DNA from: Streptomyces griseorubiginosus
GTDB taxonomy: Bacteria; Actinomycetota; Actinomycetes; Streptomycetales; Streptomycetaceae
Reading direction: 5' to 3'
NCBI RefSeq assembly: GCF_001514195.1
Contig: NZ_KQ948741.1
Span: 62,001 to 126,000 of the forward strand
Length of the DNA stretch: 64,000 nucleotides
Under the pieces are notes generated by a model. That model saw only the letters and a list, made by a program, of their open reading frames with translations. It was not told where the DNA came from and made no database searches. Within the stretch, counting starts at the first letter, position 1; every line of letters begins with the position of its first letter. Positions 15,512 to 22,415 of the stretch are shown piece after piece. A program made the position numbers and the translations under genes.

Positions 15512-16087
15512 GTGCTTCTCTCAGACAAGGACATCCGGACCGAGATCGACGCCGGGCGCGTGCGGATCGATCCCTACGACGAATCCATGGTGCAGCCGTC
15601 CAGCATCGACGTACGGCTGGACCGGTACTTCCGGGTGTTCGAGAACCACCGGTACCCCCACATCGACCCGTCCGTCGAGCAGTCCGACCTGACGCGGCTG
15701 GTGGAGCCGGAGGGCGACGAGCCGTTCATCCTGCACCCGGGTGAGTTCGTGCTCGCCTCCACCTACGAGGTCATCACGCTGCCCGACGACCTCGCCTCCC
15801 GCCTGGAGGGCAAGTCCTCCCTCGGGCGCCTCGGGCTCGTCACCCACTCCACGGCCGGTTTCATCGACCCCGGCTTCTCCGGGCACGTGACCCTCGAGCT
15901 CTCCAACCTGGCCACGCTCCCCATCAAGCTGTGGCCCGGGATGAAGATCGGCCAGCTGTGCATGTTCCGGCTCTCCTCGCCGGCCGACTTCCCCTACGGC
16001 AGCGAGCGCTACGGCTCCCGCTACCAGGGCCAGCGCGGTCCGACCGCCTCCCGGTCCTTCCTCAACTTCCACCGGACCCAGGTATGA
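15512..16087 (+). CDS. dcd: dCTP deaminase
   Basis: This 191-residue protein matches the usual length of bacterial dCTP deaminase, which converts dCTP to dUTP for thymidylate synthesis. The trimer core is visible: VQPSSIDVRLDRYFRVF near residue 28, LEGKSSLGRLGL near 105 and HSTAGFIDPGFSGHVTLELS near 120. The motif at 120 includes the family catalytic Glu region. GTG at 15512 is chosen because the family starts with MLLSDKDI. The stop overlaps the ATG of the following phosphoribosyltransferase (ATGA), so the two are coupled. Confidence 0.95.
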   Translation: MLLSDKDIRTEIDAGRVRIDPYDESMVQPSSIDVRLDRYFRVFENHRYPHIDPSVEQSDLTRLVEPEGDEPFILHPGEFVLASTYEVITLPDDLASRLEGKSSLGRLGLVTHSTAGFIDPGFSGHVTLELSNLATLPIKLWPGMKIGQLCMFRLSSPADFPYGSERYGSRYQGQRGPTASRSFLNFHRTQV

Positions 16088-16599
16088 GCGCCTCCGCCGC
16101 CCGCGAGAACCTCACCTACGAGGCGTTCGGCACCGCCGTCCGCGAGCTCGCGCAGACCATCGCCGACGACGGCTACGAGCCCGACATCGTGCTCTCCATC
16201 GCCCGCGGCGGAGTCTTCGTCGCCGGTGGTCTCGCCTACGCGCTGGACTGCAAGAACATCCACCTGGTGAACGTCGAGTTCTACACCGGCGTGGGGACCA
16301 CCCTCGACATGCCCGTCATGCTCGCGCCCGTCCCCAACGCGATCGACTTCTCCTCCAAGAAGGTCCTGATCACCGACGACGTCGCCGACACCGGCAAGAC
16401 CCTCAAGCTGGTCCGCGACTTCTGCCTCGACACGGTCGCCGAGGTCCGCTCCGCGGTCATCTACGAGAAGACCCAGTCCCTGGTGAAGTGCGAGTACGTC
16501 TGGAAGCGCACGGACGACTGGATCAACTTCCCGTGGAGCGTTTTGCCTGTAGTACGTAAGTCGGGGGAGCCGGTCGTGCCCTCGAAGGAGGCGCTATAG
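16084..16599 (+). CDS. Phosphoribosyltransferase with an element-supplied C-terminus
   Basis: This 171-residue type I phosphoribosyltransferase has the PRPP loop KKVLITDDVADTGKTLK (about residues 95-111) and the LSIARGGVFVAGGLA segment near residue 38. It probably salvages a purine or related base. The last 19 codons, from the Trp-Ser-Val-Leu-Pro at 16534, come from the integrated element. The original end (Pro-Val-His-Arg-Ser-Gly-Glu) is found at 25540-25605. The new end resembles it (Val-Val-Arg-Lys-Ser-Gly-Glu), so the enzyme is probably still functional. Confidence 0.88.
   Translation: MSASAARENLTYEAFGTAVRELAQTIADDGYEPDIVLSIARGGVFVAGGLAYALDCKNIHLVNVEFYTGVGTTLDMPVMLAPVPNAIDFSSKKVLITDDVADTGKTLKLVRDFCLDTVAEVRSAVIYEKTQSLVKCEYVWKRTDDWINFPWSVLPVVRKSGEPVVPSKEAL
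16534..16548. repeat. attL core of the serine-integrase element
   Basis: TGGAGCGTTTTGCCT here and TGGAGCGTTCTGCCT at 25540 share 14 of 15 bases, with the first nine identical. Left of it is chromosomal coding sequence; right of it is element sequence. Confidence 0.8.
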
Positions 16600-16759
16600 A
16601 TTCGCTCACTCGTTCGGCGTCGCGGAGGGTGTTCCTGTAGTTGTCGGCGGCGACCGATATGCTTCTGCCGTCCACTTCCGGTCCATCCCGAGCTTCGGAC
16701 CTAAGAGCCGAAGACCCCCAGTACGCCAGGGGTTAGCACGACCGGACTGGAAGTGTGAC

Positions 16760-16891
16760 ATGGCAGATCTGCGAAAGCCGGATGAGCCGGACCGCGGTGA
16801 TGGACGGGGCCCCACAAAGGCCGAGATCCTGATCGCGATCCTCTCGGTGATCACGGCGCTCGCAGGCTGTGTGGAGCAGCTGGCGCGCTAG
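16760..16891 (+). CDS. 43-residue single-TM peptide near attL
   Basis: ATG at 16760 opens 43 codons: a charged N-terminus (ADLRKPDEPDRGDGRG), a hydrophobic helix (AEILIAILSVITALAGCV) and a short tail. Upstream GGAAGTGTGAC is a weak ribosome site. The stop falls in a perfect 16-base palindrome (GGCGCGC-TA-GCGCGCC, 16882-16897). The gene stands alone at the left end of the element. Function unknown. Confidence 0.45.
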   Translation: MADLRKPDEPDRGDGRGPTKAEILIAILSVITALAGCVEQLAR

Positions 16892-17318
16892 CGCGCCGAC
16901 GATGAGCTGTGAGCCGGACGATGGCAGGACCTAGAAAAGCGGGCCCGGCCGTTACCTAGTCGGCCGGACCCGCTCAACGACTCCACGCGTGGGCTCGGCT
17001 CTGGTGGCTAGACCGGAGCCGAGCCCCTCTGCTTGGAGCCCGCTTACGTCCTATGCGGTGCCACTTTTCGACTGTGTCAGTAGCAGTGGACTATTAACCT
17101 CACAGGTCTATAGCCCAGACTATAGCCCTTGGTTGTGTCTGGTCCTAGCGGGCCCTCTGTGGTATCCGTCGGACCTAGACTGTGGACTGACCTGGACAAA
17201 CGTCGTTTCCCACAGTGTGGAACTTGTGAATTTACCTGACCCCCCAACGGGGTACGTCGTTTGTCTCGTCTCCTCTGGCGGCGACTCACCGGCCCTTGAT
17301 CGCTTCAGCAACACCAAC
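16892..17318. other. Non-coding left arm of the element with two hairpins
   Basis: A 14-bp stem with one mismatch (16938-16951 with 16961-16974) may terminate the small peptide gene. A second stem (GGGCTCGGCTC, 16991-17001 with 17016-17026) follows. From 17030 to 17300 the sequence is less GC-rich with no supported gene. It contains repeated TAGCC/CTATAG motifs around 17110-17130. Confidence 0.5.
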
Positions 17319-17691
17319 CCCCAGCTCCCATCCCGTCTGCCGTCGGCCCACACACCGTGGAGCGGGCGTGGTTCATGGCGTCCAGGTGGAGCGCGCCACT
17401 GTACGAACGACCTGGACGCCATGGGCCGCGTCTGCTCGGCTCTGCCTGGGTCGATGGCAGACGGGATGGGAGCTCCCCCGCGCACGCCACCATTCGGCCG
17501 GCACTCGCGAACGGCGCCCCGTCCATCTCGGAGCCTGAGCGCCCCCGCCGGAGGCTCGTTCTGACCGTGGCCGTTGTGTGTCCAGGTTCTACCCAGGGCC
17601 GTAACTTGCTTGCGGCCCCAGGGGCCAGGCCCGGCGCCGAAGGCGCAGAGGGCCAGGCCCAAGGGGCCAGCCCGCGCTTGCGCGGGCCCTT
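17319..17691. repeat. Structured 373-bp element, copy B
   Basis: This is homologous to 13599-13971. The outer 28-bp stem pairs 17323-17350 with 17447-17474, and the inner 14-bp stem and terminal GCCCGCG hairpin are conserved. At one outer-stem position a C-G pair in copy A is a T-A pair in copy B, and at two others a Watson-Crick pair in A is a G-T pair here, so pairing is conserved. It begins 36 bases after the stop of the GntR gene on the minus strand. Confidence 0.78.
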
Positions 17692-17727
17692 GATGAGGTA
17701 GAGAAACCTGTAACAGCTCGCGCAGGC

Positions 17728-18486
17728 CTACGCGTCGAAGTCGTACTCCAGGATGTAAGAGGCGGCATCGAGCGTCATTTCGTTGATCTCGACGGGGCGG
17801 CCCTCGTCCGCGAACGCGGTCCGGCAAATGAGGATGACCGGCGTACCTGCGGAGATGCTCAACTGTTCCGCCTCATGCTTCGTGGGCATGCGGGAGCGGA
17901 TCTCCTCGCGGAAGTGCACTGGCTTGTACCCAAGTTCAGCAAGACGGGCATAGGTCCCGCCGGGTCCCGTGTCTTCCTGAGTGATCGCCGACCCGGCCAC
18001 CACCGAGGTGGGGAGATAGCTCGTCGCGAGAAGGACGGGCTTCTCATCCAGGACGAACCGCCTCCGCCGTACGCACACGGTGTCGTCGGCGCCCAGGTCC
18101 AATACCTGTCCGATGCGTTCCGGTGCTTCTTCTTCGGACACCGCCACCTGATCCACGACAAGCGTGCGGTTCTCGATGTCGGCAGACCAGATGGACCGGC
18201 CGCTGCCCCACTGCTCTTGCGCGAGTCGCTGGATGCCGCGGCGCCGGAGGGGGCGGAAAGATCGCACGAAGACACCGGCACCCTTGCGGGACTCGGCGAT
18301 GCCCTCGTCCTTCAACACGCTCAAGGCCTGGCGAGCCGTCATGCGGGCCACGCCATGGGTGGCCATGAGGTCGTTCTCTCCCGGAAGCCGATCACCGGGA
18401 CCGTACTCGCCCGACCGGATCGCCTCGCGTAGAGAGTCCGCAATCCGCTGGTACTTCGGCCGACGGTCGTCGTCGGTGGTGGTCAT
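17728..18486 (-). CDS. GntR-family repressor with UTRA domain (KorSA-like)
   Basis: This 252-residue protein has an N-terminal GntR winged helix (YQRIADSLREAIRSGEYGPG, ARMTARQALSVLKDEG, residues 12-70) and a C-terminal UTRA ligand-binding domain ending VEINEMTLDAASYILEYDF. In pSAM2-type elements such repressors control the transfer and replication genes and their own promoter. Four TCTCTAGACA-like sites lie in the divergent promoter region at 18505-18636. The ATG at 18486 is preceded by GGAGGGC. The inducing ligand, if any, is unknown. Confidence 0.88.
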   Translation of the reverse strand: MTTTDDDRRPKYQRIADSLREAIRSGEYGPGDRLPGENDLMATHGVARMTARQALSVLKDEGIAESRKGAGVFVRSFRPLRRRGIQRLAQEQWGSGRSIWSADIENRTLVVDQVAVSEEEAPERIGQVLDLGADDTVCVRRRRFVLDEKPVLLATSYLPTSVVAGSAITQEDTGPGGTYARLAELGYKPVHFREEIRSRMPTKHEAEQLSISAGTPVILICRTAFADEGRPVEINEMTLDAASYILEYDFDA

Positions 18487-18504
18487 TCGGGAGCCCTCCC
18501 TTCT

Positions 18505-18636
18505 TCTCTAGACAGCCTAGGCCATGTATGCCACGCCTGCCCTCTCGTGTAGCCGCGATCCCGCTCCCTCAACATCTCTATACAGATTCCCTTGACGTCT
18601 CTAGAGACGTGTGGCCTACTGGAACATGTCTAGAGA
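18505..18636. promoter_or_regulatory. Divergent promoter region with four repressor-type operators
   Basis: The motif TCTCTAGACA or its complement occurs at 18505-18514, 18575-18584 (TCTCTATACA), 18597-18608 (palindrome GTCTCTAGAGAC) and 18627-18636 (TGTCTAGAGA). A rightward promoter TTGACG (18592-18597) with CCTACT 17 bases later overlaps the third site. Repressor binding would therefore block the transfer/replication operon. Confidence 0.7.
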
Positions 18637-18676
18637 GGTTGCGAACGGCGACCTCCATGAACTGAGGGATGTGCTC

Positions 18677-19006
18677 ATGCCGTCGTTCAAGGTCGACACT
18701 TCGTCCGCGTTGGTGTTCGTCGCGACCGCGCCGGAGCCGAAGATGGTCAACAAGAAGACCGGTGAGCGGGCCGTGGACCGGGAGACCAACGCGAGCCTTT
18801 CGACCGTGGGTCTGCTGGTCTCGGATGAGGGGGAGGGCAACCTCTACCAGGTGACCGTGCCGGAGACGGGTCTCCCCGAGGGTCTGGCGCCGGGTATGCC
18901 GGTCAAGGTCATCGGCCTGAAGGCCCGTGACTGGGAGAACGAGTTCAACGGCCAGAAGCGGCACGGGATCTCGTTCCGCGCGGTCGCGATCACCCCGGTG
19001 GCCTGA
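18677..19006 (+). CDS. Element protein of unknown function upstream of the FtsK-like gene
   Basis: This 109-residue soluble protein starts MPSFKVDTSSALVFVATAP and is predicted to be mostly beta-strand. Its SLSTVGLLVSDEGEGNLYQV and RDWENEFNGQKRHGISFRA segments suggest a compact barrel. The ATG at 18677 has GAGGGA seven bases upstream; the longer frame would begin inside the operator. It is the first gene of the rightward operon and ends two bases before the ATPase. Homologous genes hold this position in other Streptomyces elements, but no function can be assigned. Confidence 0.7.
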   Translation: MPSFKVDTSSALVFVATAPEPKMVNKKTGERAVDRETNASLSTVGLLVSDEGEGNLYQVTVPETGLPEGLAPGMPVKVIGLKARDWENEFNGQKRHGISFRAVAITPVA

Positions 19007-19008
19007 TC

Positions 19009-20328
19009 ATGGCTGACTGGACGGTGTGGCTGGAGGCCACGGGAGCCGCGTCGGCGGCAGGCGGTCTCGGGTACGCGAAGTACCGGGCGCCGCGCGTGTA
19101 CTGGTCGCTGGTCGGTCTGCCCGCTACCTGGGGCCGGTTCTCCTACTCGTACCGCTCGACGATGGACGTGTGCGGGCTGACGGTGCAGCCGTCCGGCCTG
19201 CGGGCGTTCATGGCGCGCAACGTGGCCCGTCGTGAGGTGCAGCCGGTAGCGCCGAAGATCCGCCGGATACGGCCCACCTCGACCGGGCTGCGGGTGAGCC
19301 TGCGGCTTCCGGCCGGTCTGGAGCCTGCCGACGTGATCGCCTCGACGGAGCGGCTTCGGCACGCCTGGGGTGTGCACGCGGTGCGCGTCGTGGTCGTCAA
19401 GCCGGGCGTCGTCGAACTGCGGATGACCGGGTATGACGTGCTGCGCCGGGTGCGGATGCCGCGCAAGGCCCAGCCTCACGACATGGCCGTCCCGGTCGCG
19501 CTGCGCGATGACGGGACCGCGTTCGAGCGGGACTACCGCAAGGTCCCCATGGCGCTCACGCTGGGAGCCAACTTCTCCGGCAAGTCCATGTATCAGCGCA
19601 ACCTGATCAACGGGCTGGCTCAACTGCCGGTCGCGCTGGTGGGGATGGACTGCAAGCGCGGGGTGGAACAGTCCGCCTACGCGCCCCGCCTGTCCGCTCT
19701 GGCGACCAACCCGGATGATGCCGCCTCGCTGGCCGATGTGCTGGTGGCGGAGATGGAAGACCGCTTCGACCTGCTGAACCTGCACGGCGCCTCGGACATC
19801 TGGGAACTCCCCGAGGACCTGCGGCCTGCGCCGGTCGTGGTGCTGGTCGACGAGATCGCCGAACTGTTCCTGATCTCCCGCAAGGAGGACGAGGACCGCC
19901 GCACACGGATCGTCACGGCGTTGATCCGTCTCGCGCAGATGGCTCGCGCGGTCGGCATCTACCTGGAGATCTGCGGGCAGCGCTTCGGCTCAGACCTGGG
20001 CAAGGGCGCCACCATGCTCCGCGCTCAGCTCACGGGCCGGGTGGTGCACCGGGTCAACGACAAGGAGACGGCTGAGATGGGGCTGAAGGACGTGGCCCCG
20101 ACCGCGGTCCCGACCGCCTGTGTGATCCCCGCGAACCGGCCCGGTACGGCCGTGGCCACGGATGCGGACGGCGGCTGGTGCAAGATCCGCACACCGCAGA
20201 TCTCCCGCGACAAGGTCGCAGCGACCTGCCGGGACTTCGAGCACCTGGTGCCTGACCTGCCGTTCCTCGCCCCGTTCCGGCCCCACGTTCCCGCCCCGGC
20301 CGTCGACGCTCCATCGCTGGTCAAGTGA
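19009..20328 (+). CDS. FtsK/SpoIIIE-like DNA translocase for transfer
   Basis: This 439-residue protein has a Walker A (GANFSGKSMYQ, about residue 186), an FtsK-type GMDCKRGVEQSAYAP strand, a Walker B (VVVLVDEIAELF, about 280) and a sensor-like ICGQRFGSDLG near 325. A short N-terminal hydrophobic segment may associate with the membrane. Streptomyces transfer proteins of this type (TraSA of pSAM2 is the model) move double-stranded DNA between hyphae. It lies between a small unknown gene and the Spd-like genes in one operon. Confidence 0.85.
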   Translation: MADWTVWLEATGAASAAGGLGYAKYRAPRVYWSLVGLPATWGRFSYSYRSTMDVCGLTVQPSGLRAFMARNVARREVQPVAPKIRRIRPTSTGLRVSLRLPAGLEPADVIASTERLRHAWGVHAVRVVVVKPGVVELRMTGYDVLRRVRMPRKAQPHDMAVPVALRDDGTAFERDYRKVPMALTLGANFSGKSMYQRNLINGLAQLPVALVGMDCKRGVEQSAYAPRLSALATNPDDAASLADVLVAEMEDRFDLLNLHGASDIWELPEDLRPAPVVVLVDEIAELFLISRKEDEDRRTRIVTALIRLAQMARAVGIYLEICGQRFGSDLGKGATMLRAQLTGRVVHRVNDKETAEMGLKDVAPTAVPTACVIPANRPGTAVATDADGGWCKIRTPQISRDKVAATCRDFEHLVPDLPFLAPFRPHVPAPAVDAPSLVK

Positions 20329-20343
20329 AGGGAGGCACGGATC

Positions 20344-20997
20344 ATGACCCGACTTCTGCGCCCTGACGCCGTGCTGATCCAGGCTGTGATCGCCGGTGCG
20401 CTGTCCTTCGCCCATCTGCACGACCTTGCCGAAGCCGCCGGGCAATCTGGCTGGAAGGCCTGGGCCTATCCGATCTCGGTTGATCTGCTGCTGGTCGCCG
20501 CCTGGCGTCGGCTGCGTTCGGCTCGCCGGGACCGATCCGCCTGGACCTGGTTCACGATCGCCCTGTTCGCCTCGCTGGGCGCGAACATCGCCACCGCCGG
20601 GCTCCTAGATCTGGCGAACGTGCCCGCCTGGCTGCGCATCCTCGTCGCTGGCTGGCCCGCGCTCGCCTTCCTCGGTGGCACCCTCCTCGTGCACTCGCCG
20701 ACTGAACCGGCAGCTCCCGCACAGGCTGTGGACGATCCGGCGGCGCTGGACGTCGACATGCAGCGCGACGACGAACCCGTCCCGGCCCCGGTGCCGGAAC
20801 TGGCACCCGCCGCACCCGAGGTCCCCCCGGCCGATGTGCCCGCGGTTCCGGTCGCGTTGCTGGATCACGCGCGGAAGATCGCCGACGCACACCGCGCTTC
20901 CACCGGATCGCCGATGCCCGCTGACGCTCTGTCGGCCCGGCTCCAACTGCCCGCCCCTATGGCGGGTGCCATCGCCGCTCAACTCCAACTCACCTGA
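20344..20997 (+). CDS. DUF2637 membrane protein (spread-related)
   Basis: This 217-residue protein has four hydrophobic segments in the first 120 residues (AVLIQAVIAGALSFAH, ISVDLLLVAAW, FTIALFASLGANIATAGLL, LRILVAGWPALAFLGGTLLV), typical of DUF2637. A Pro/Ala-rich acidic linker and a small C-terminal helical region follow. Such proteins occur in actinomycete conjugative elements with the translocase and probably aid intramycelial spread. GGGAGG precedes the ATG by about nine bases. Confidence 0.8.
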   Translation: MTRLLRPDAVLIQAVIAGALSFAHLHDLAEAAGQSGWKAWAYPISVDLLLVAAWRRLRSARRDRSAWTWFTIALFASLGANIATAGLLDLANVPAWLRILVAGWPALAFLGGTLLVHSPTEPAAPAQAVDDPAALDVDMQRDDEPVPAPVPELAPAAPEVPPADVPAVPVALLDHARKIADAHRASTGSPMPADALSARLQLPAPMAGAIAAQLQLT

Positions 20998-21016
20998 TCT
21001 GAAGGGACGTTCGCCC

Positions 21017-21205
21017 GTGACCGCCTATCGCCGCTTCCGTGACCGGCGCCGCTTCGGCCCCGTGCAGGTCGGCACGTACTACGACGGCCGTGGCCGTGAG
21101 AAGCACACCGCGGCGTGCACCGCGCCGGGCTGCGGCTTCTCCGCCGACTACACCGACCGCTCCGCCGCCGAACTCGCCGCCCAGACCCACCGCTGCAAGG
21201 CCTGA
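21017..21205 (+). CDS. Small mobile-element transfer protein
   Basis: This 62-residue basic protein contains RFGPVQVGTYYDGRGREKH and a CTAPGCGFSADY segment with a later His-Arg-Cys, which could bind zinc. Proteins of this form are found in the transfer clusters of Streptomyces elements and are called mobile element transfer proteins. The mechanism is unknown. GTG 21017 follows GAAGGGAC. Confidence 0.75.
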   Translation: MTAYRRFRDRRRFGPVQVGTYYDGRGREKHTAACTAPGCGFSADYTDRSAAELAAQTHRCKA

Positions 21206-21220
21206 AAGGGAGACCCCGTC

Positions 21221-21376
21221 ATGGACGTTCCGCTCTGGCTCGCCGTGATCGTCGTCGGCTACCTCGGCATCAAGCTCACCCGCCCACCGATCTGGCTGGT
21301 GGTCCTGCTCCTGCTCGGCGGCTACCTCGTCGCCGGAAGCTTCCTCGGCCCCACCGTCGACTCCCTCGTCAAGTAA
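21221..21376 (+). CDS. 51-residue two-TM Spd-like peptide
   Basis: ATG at 21221 opens a very hydrophobic peptide with two segments (VPLWLAVIVVGYLGIKL and IWLVVLLLLGGYLVAGSFL). AAAGGGAG lies upstream. Its position within the transfer operon suggests a spread function, by analogy with the Spd proteins. Confidence 0.7.
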   Translation: MDVPLWLAVIVVGYLGIKLTRPPIWLVVLLLLGGYLVAGSFLGPTVDSLVK

Positions 21377-21400
21377 CCCCGGCCCGAAGGGACATCACCC

Positions 21401-21709
21401 GTGTTCACCCCGAAGTACCCGCCCCAGGACACCGCCCCGCCGGCCAACACCATGCCGCTCCCGGCGTCCGACCTCCCCGCCCCGGCGGCCCCCGCCGCCC
21501 CGGCCCTGGCCCCGGTCTCCTCGAACCGGCCGGTCGTCCAGCTCACCCCCGGCAGCGCGCTCGCCCTCGCCGCGGGCGGCGGCGCCGTGGTCCTCGTCGT
21601 CGGCGCGGTCCTCGTCTCCATGCTCCTCGCGGTCGCCATCACCGGCATGTCGGTGGCCGTGTGCGCGCTCGTCATCCGCTCGATCCTCAACTCCGAAAGG
21701 AACCGCTGA
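21401..21709 (+). CDS. Spd-like membrane protein
   Basis: This 102-residue protein has a Pro/Ala-rich N-terminal half and two hydrophobic segments (GSALALAAGGGAVVLVVGAV and LLAVAITGMSVAVCALVI). It begins with GTG at 21401 after GAAGGGAC. It lies one base before the next gene, so translation is probably coupled. A role in plasmid spread is inferred from position only. Confidence 0.65.
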   Translation: MFTPKYPPQDTAPPANTMPLPASDLPAPAAPAAPALAPVSSNRPVVQLTPGSALALAAGGGAVVLVVGAVLVSMLLAVAITGMSVAVCALVIRSILNSERNR

Positions 21710-21710
21710 C

Positions 21711-21926
21711 ATGGGCTTCTTCAGCAACCCCGAGAAGGCTGACCGCGATCTGACTCAGCACATGCTCGCCGACATCGCGGTCGACCTGAGGTCCGGACCG
21801 GTCGACGACTTCACGGCCGTGGTCGCCGGATCGCTGCTGGCCACCGCGAACGCTCAGGGCCTCGTCGACGACTGCGGCGACACCGACGCCTACCCGCCGC
21901 GCGGGCACGGCTACTCCCGCCGCTAA
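21711..21926 (+). CDS. Small soluble element protein
   Basis: This 71-residue protein begins MGFFSNPEKADRDLTQHML and has an acidic middle part (VDLRSGPVDDFTAV) and a Gly/Arg/Tyr tail. GAAAGGAAC precedes the ATG. Not recognised. A GC-rich inverted repeat (CCCGGGGCGGC with GCCGCCCCGGG, about 21935-21975) follows and may attenuate transcription. Confidence 0.6.
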   Translation: MGFFSNPEKADRDLTQHMLADIAVDLRSGPVDDFTAVVAGSLLATANAQGLVDDCGDTDAYPPRGHGYSRR

Positions 21927-22020
21927 ACGGCCCCCGGGGCGGCCTCGGTCGCCAAACTTCCGCCGCCCCGGGCGCCTGGACCACTTCCAGATCCAAAGGA
22001 CCCGAAAGGGAAGTCTCATC

Positions 22021-22200
22021 ATGCCCCAGCACGCCCTGAACACGCCCGTCTGCCGCGACTGCGACGGCTTCCCCGCCGTCGCCATCACCACCGGCACCCG
22101 CAACGACGACGGCACCCGCGCCACCCTCACCGTCACCTGCTCCACCTGCAAGGGCACCGGCCGCAGCACCGCCGCCGCCCTCATCCGGGCCGGGAGGTGA
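22021..22200 (+). CDS. Small double CxxC protein
   Basis: This 59-residue protein has two Cys pairs, CRDCDGFPA and CSTCKGTGR, the second resembling a DnaJ-type zinc motif. It probably folds around one zinc ion. GGGAAGT lies upstream of the ATG. Its stop overlaps the next GTG (GTGA), so it belongs to the replication and transfer operon. The role is unknown. Confidence 0.7.
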   Translation: MPQHALNTPVCRDCDGFPAVAITTGTRNDDGTRATLTVTCSTCKGTGRSTAAALIRAGR

Positions 22201-22415
22201 CGGGCATGTTCCGCAAGCTCCCCGCCGACCTCACCCCGACCGAGGAAAGCCCCGGCCTGCGCGTCAAGGCCGCCACCAAGCACAGCCGCTCTCAGGGCGA
22301 CTACGTCTGCGGCGGCTGTGGTGCCGAGGACCACGCCAACGGCAACGCGGACGTCAAGGCCCTGGTCGACGACTACACCGCCCACCACGGACCCGCCCAC
22401 CGAGGTAGCCGCTGA
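22197..22415 (+). CDS. Small Cys/His protein upstream of rep
   Basis: This 72-residue protein has a CGGCGAEDHANG motif and a C-terminal DDYTAHHGPAH segment, a possible Cys2-His2 zinc site. GTG 22197 overlaps the previous stop, and ATG 22206 is an alternative. Its last base overlaps the start of the replication initiator gene, so it may be coupled to replication control. Confidence 0.65.
   Translation: MTGMFRKLPADLTPTEESPGLRVKAATKHSRSQGDYVCGGCGAEDHANGNADVKALVDDYTAHHGPAHRGSR

Noticed and set aside
17120..17827. Long open frame on the minus strand across structured copy B and the repressor end
   Set aside because: It shares residues with the equivalent frame in copy A only because the DNA repeats. 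It is out of frame with the GntR gene, and base changes between copies follow pairing, not codons.
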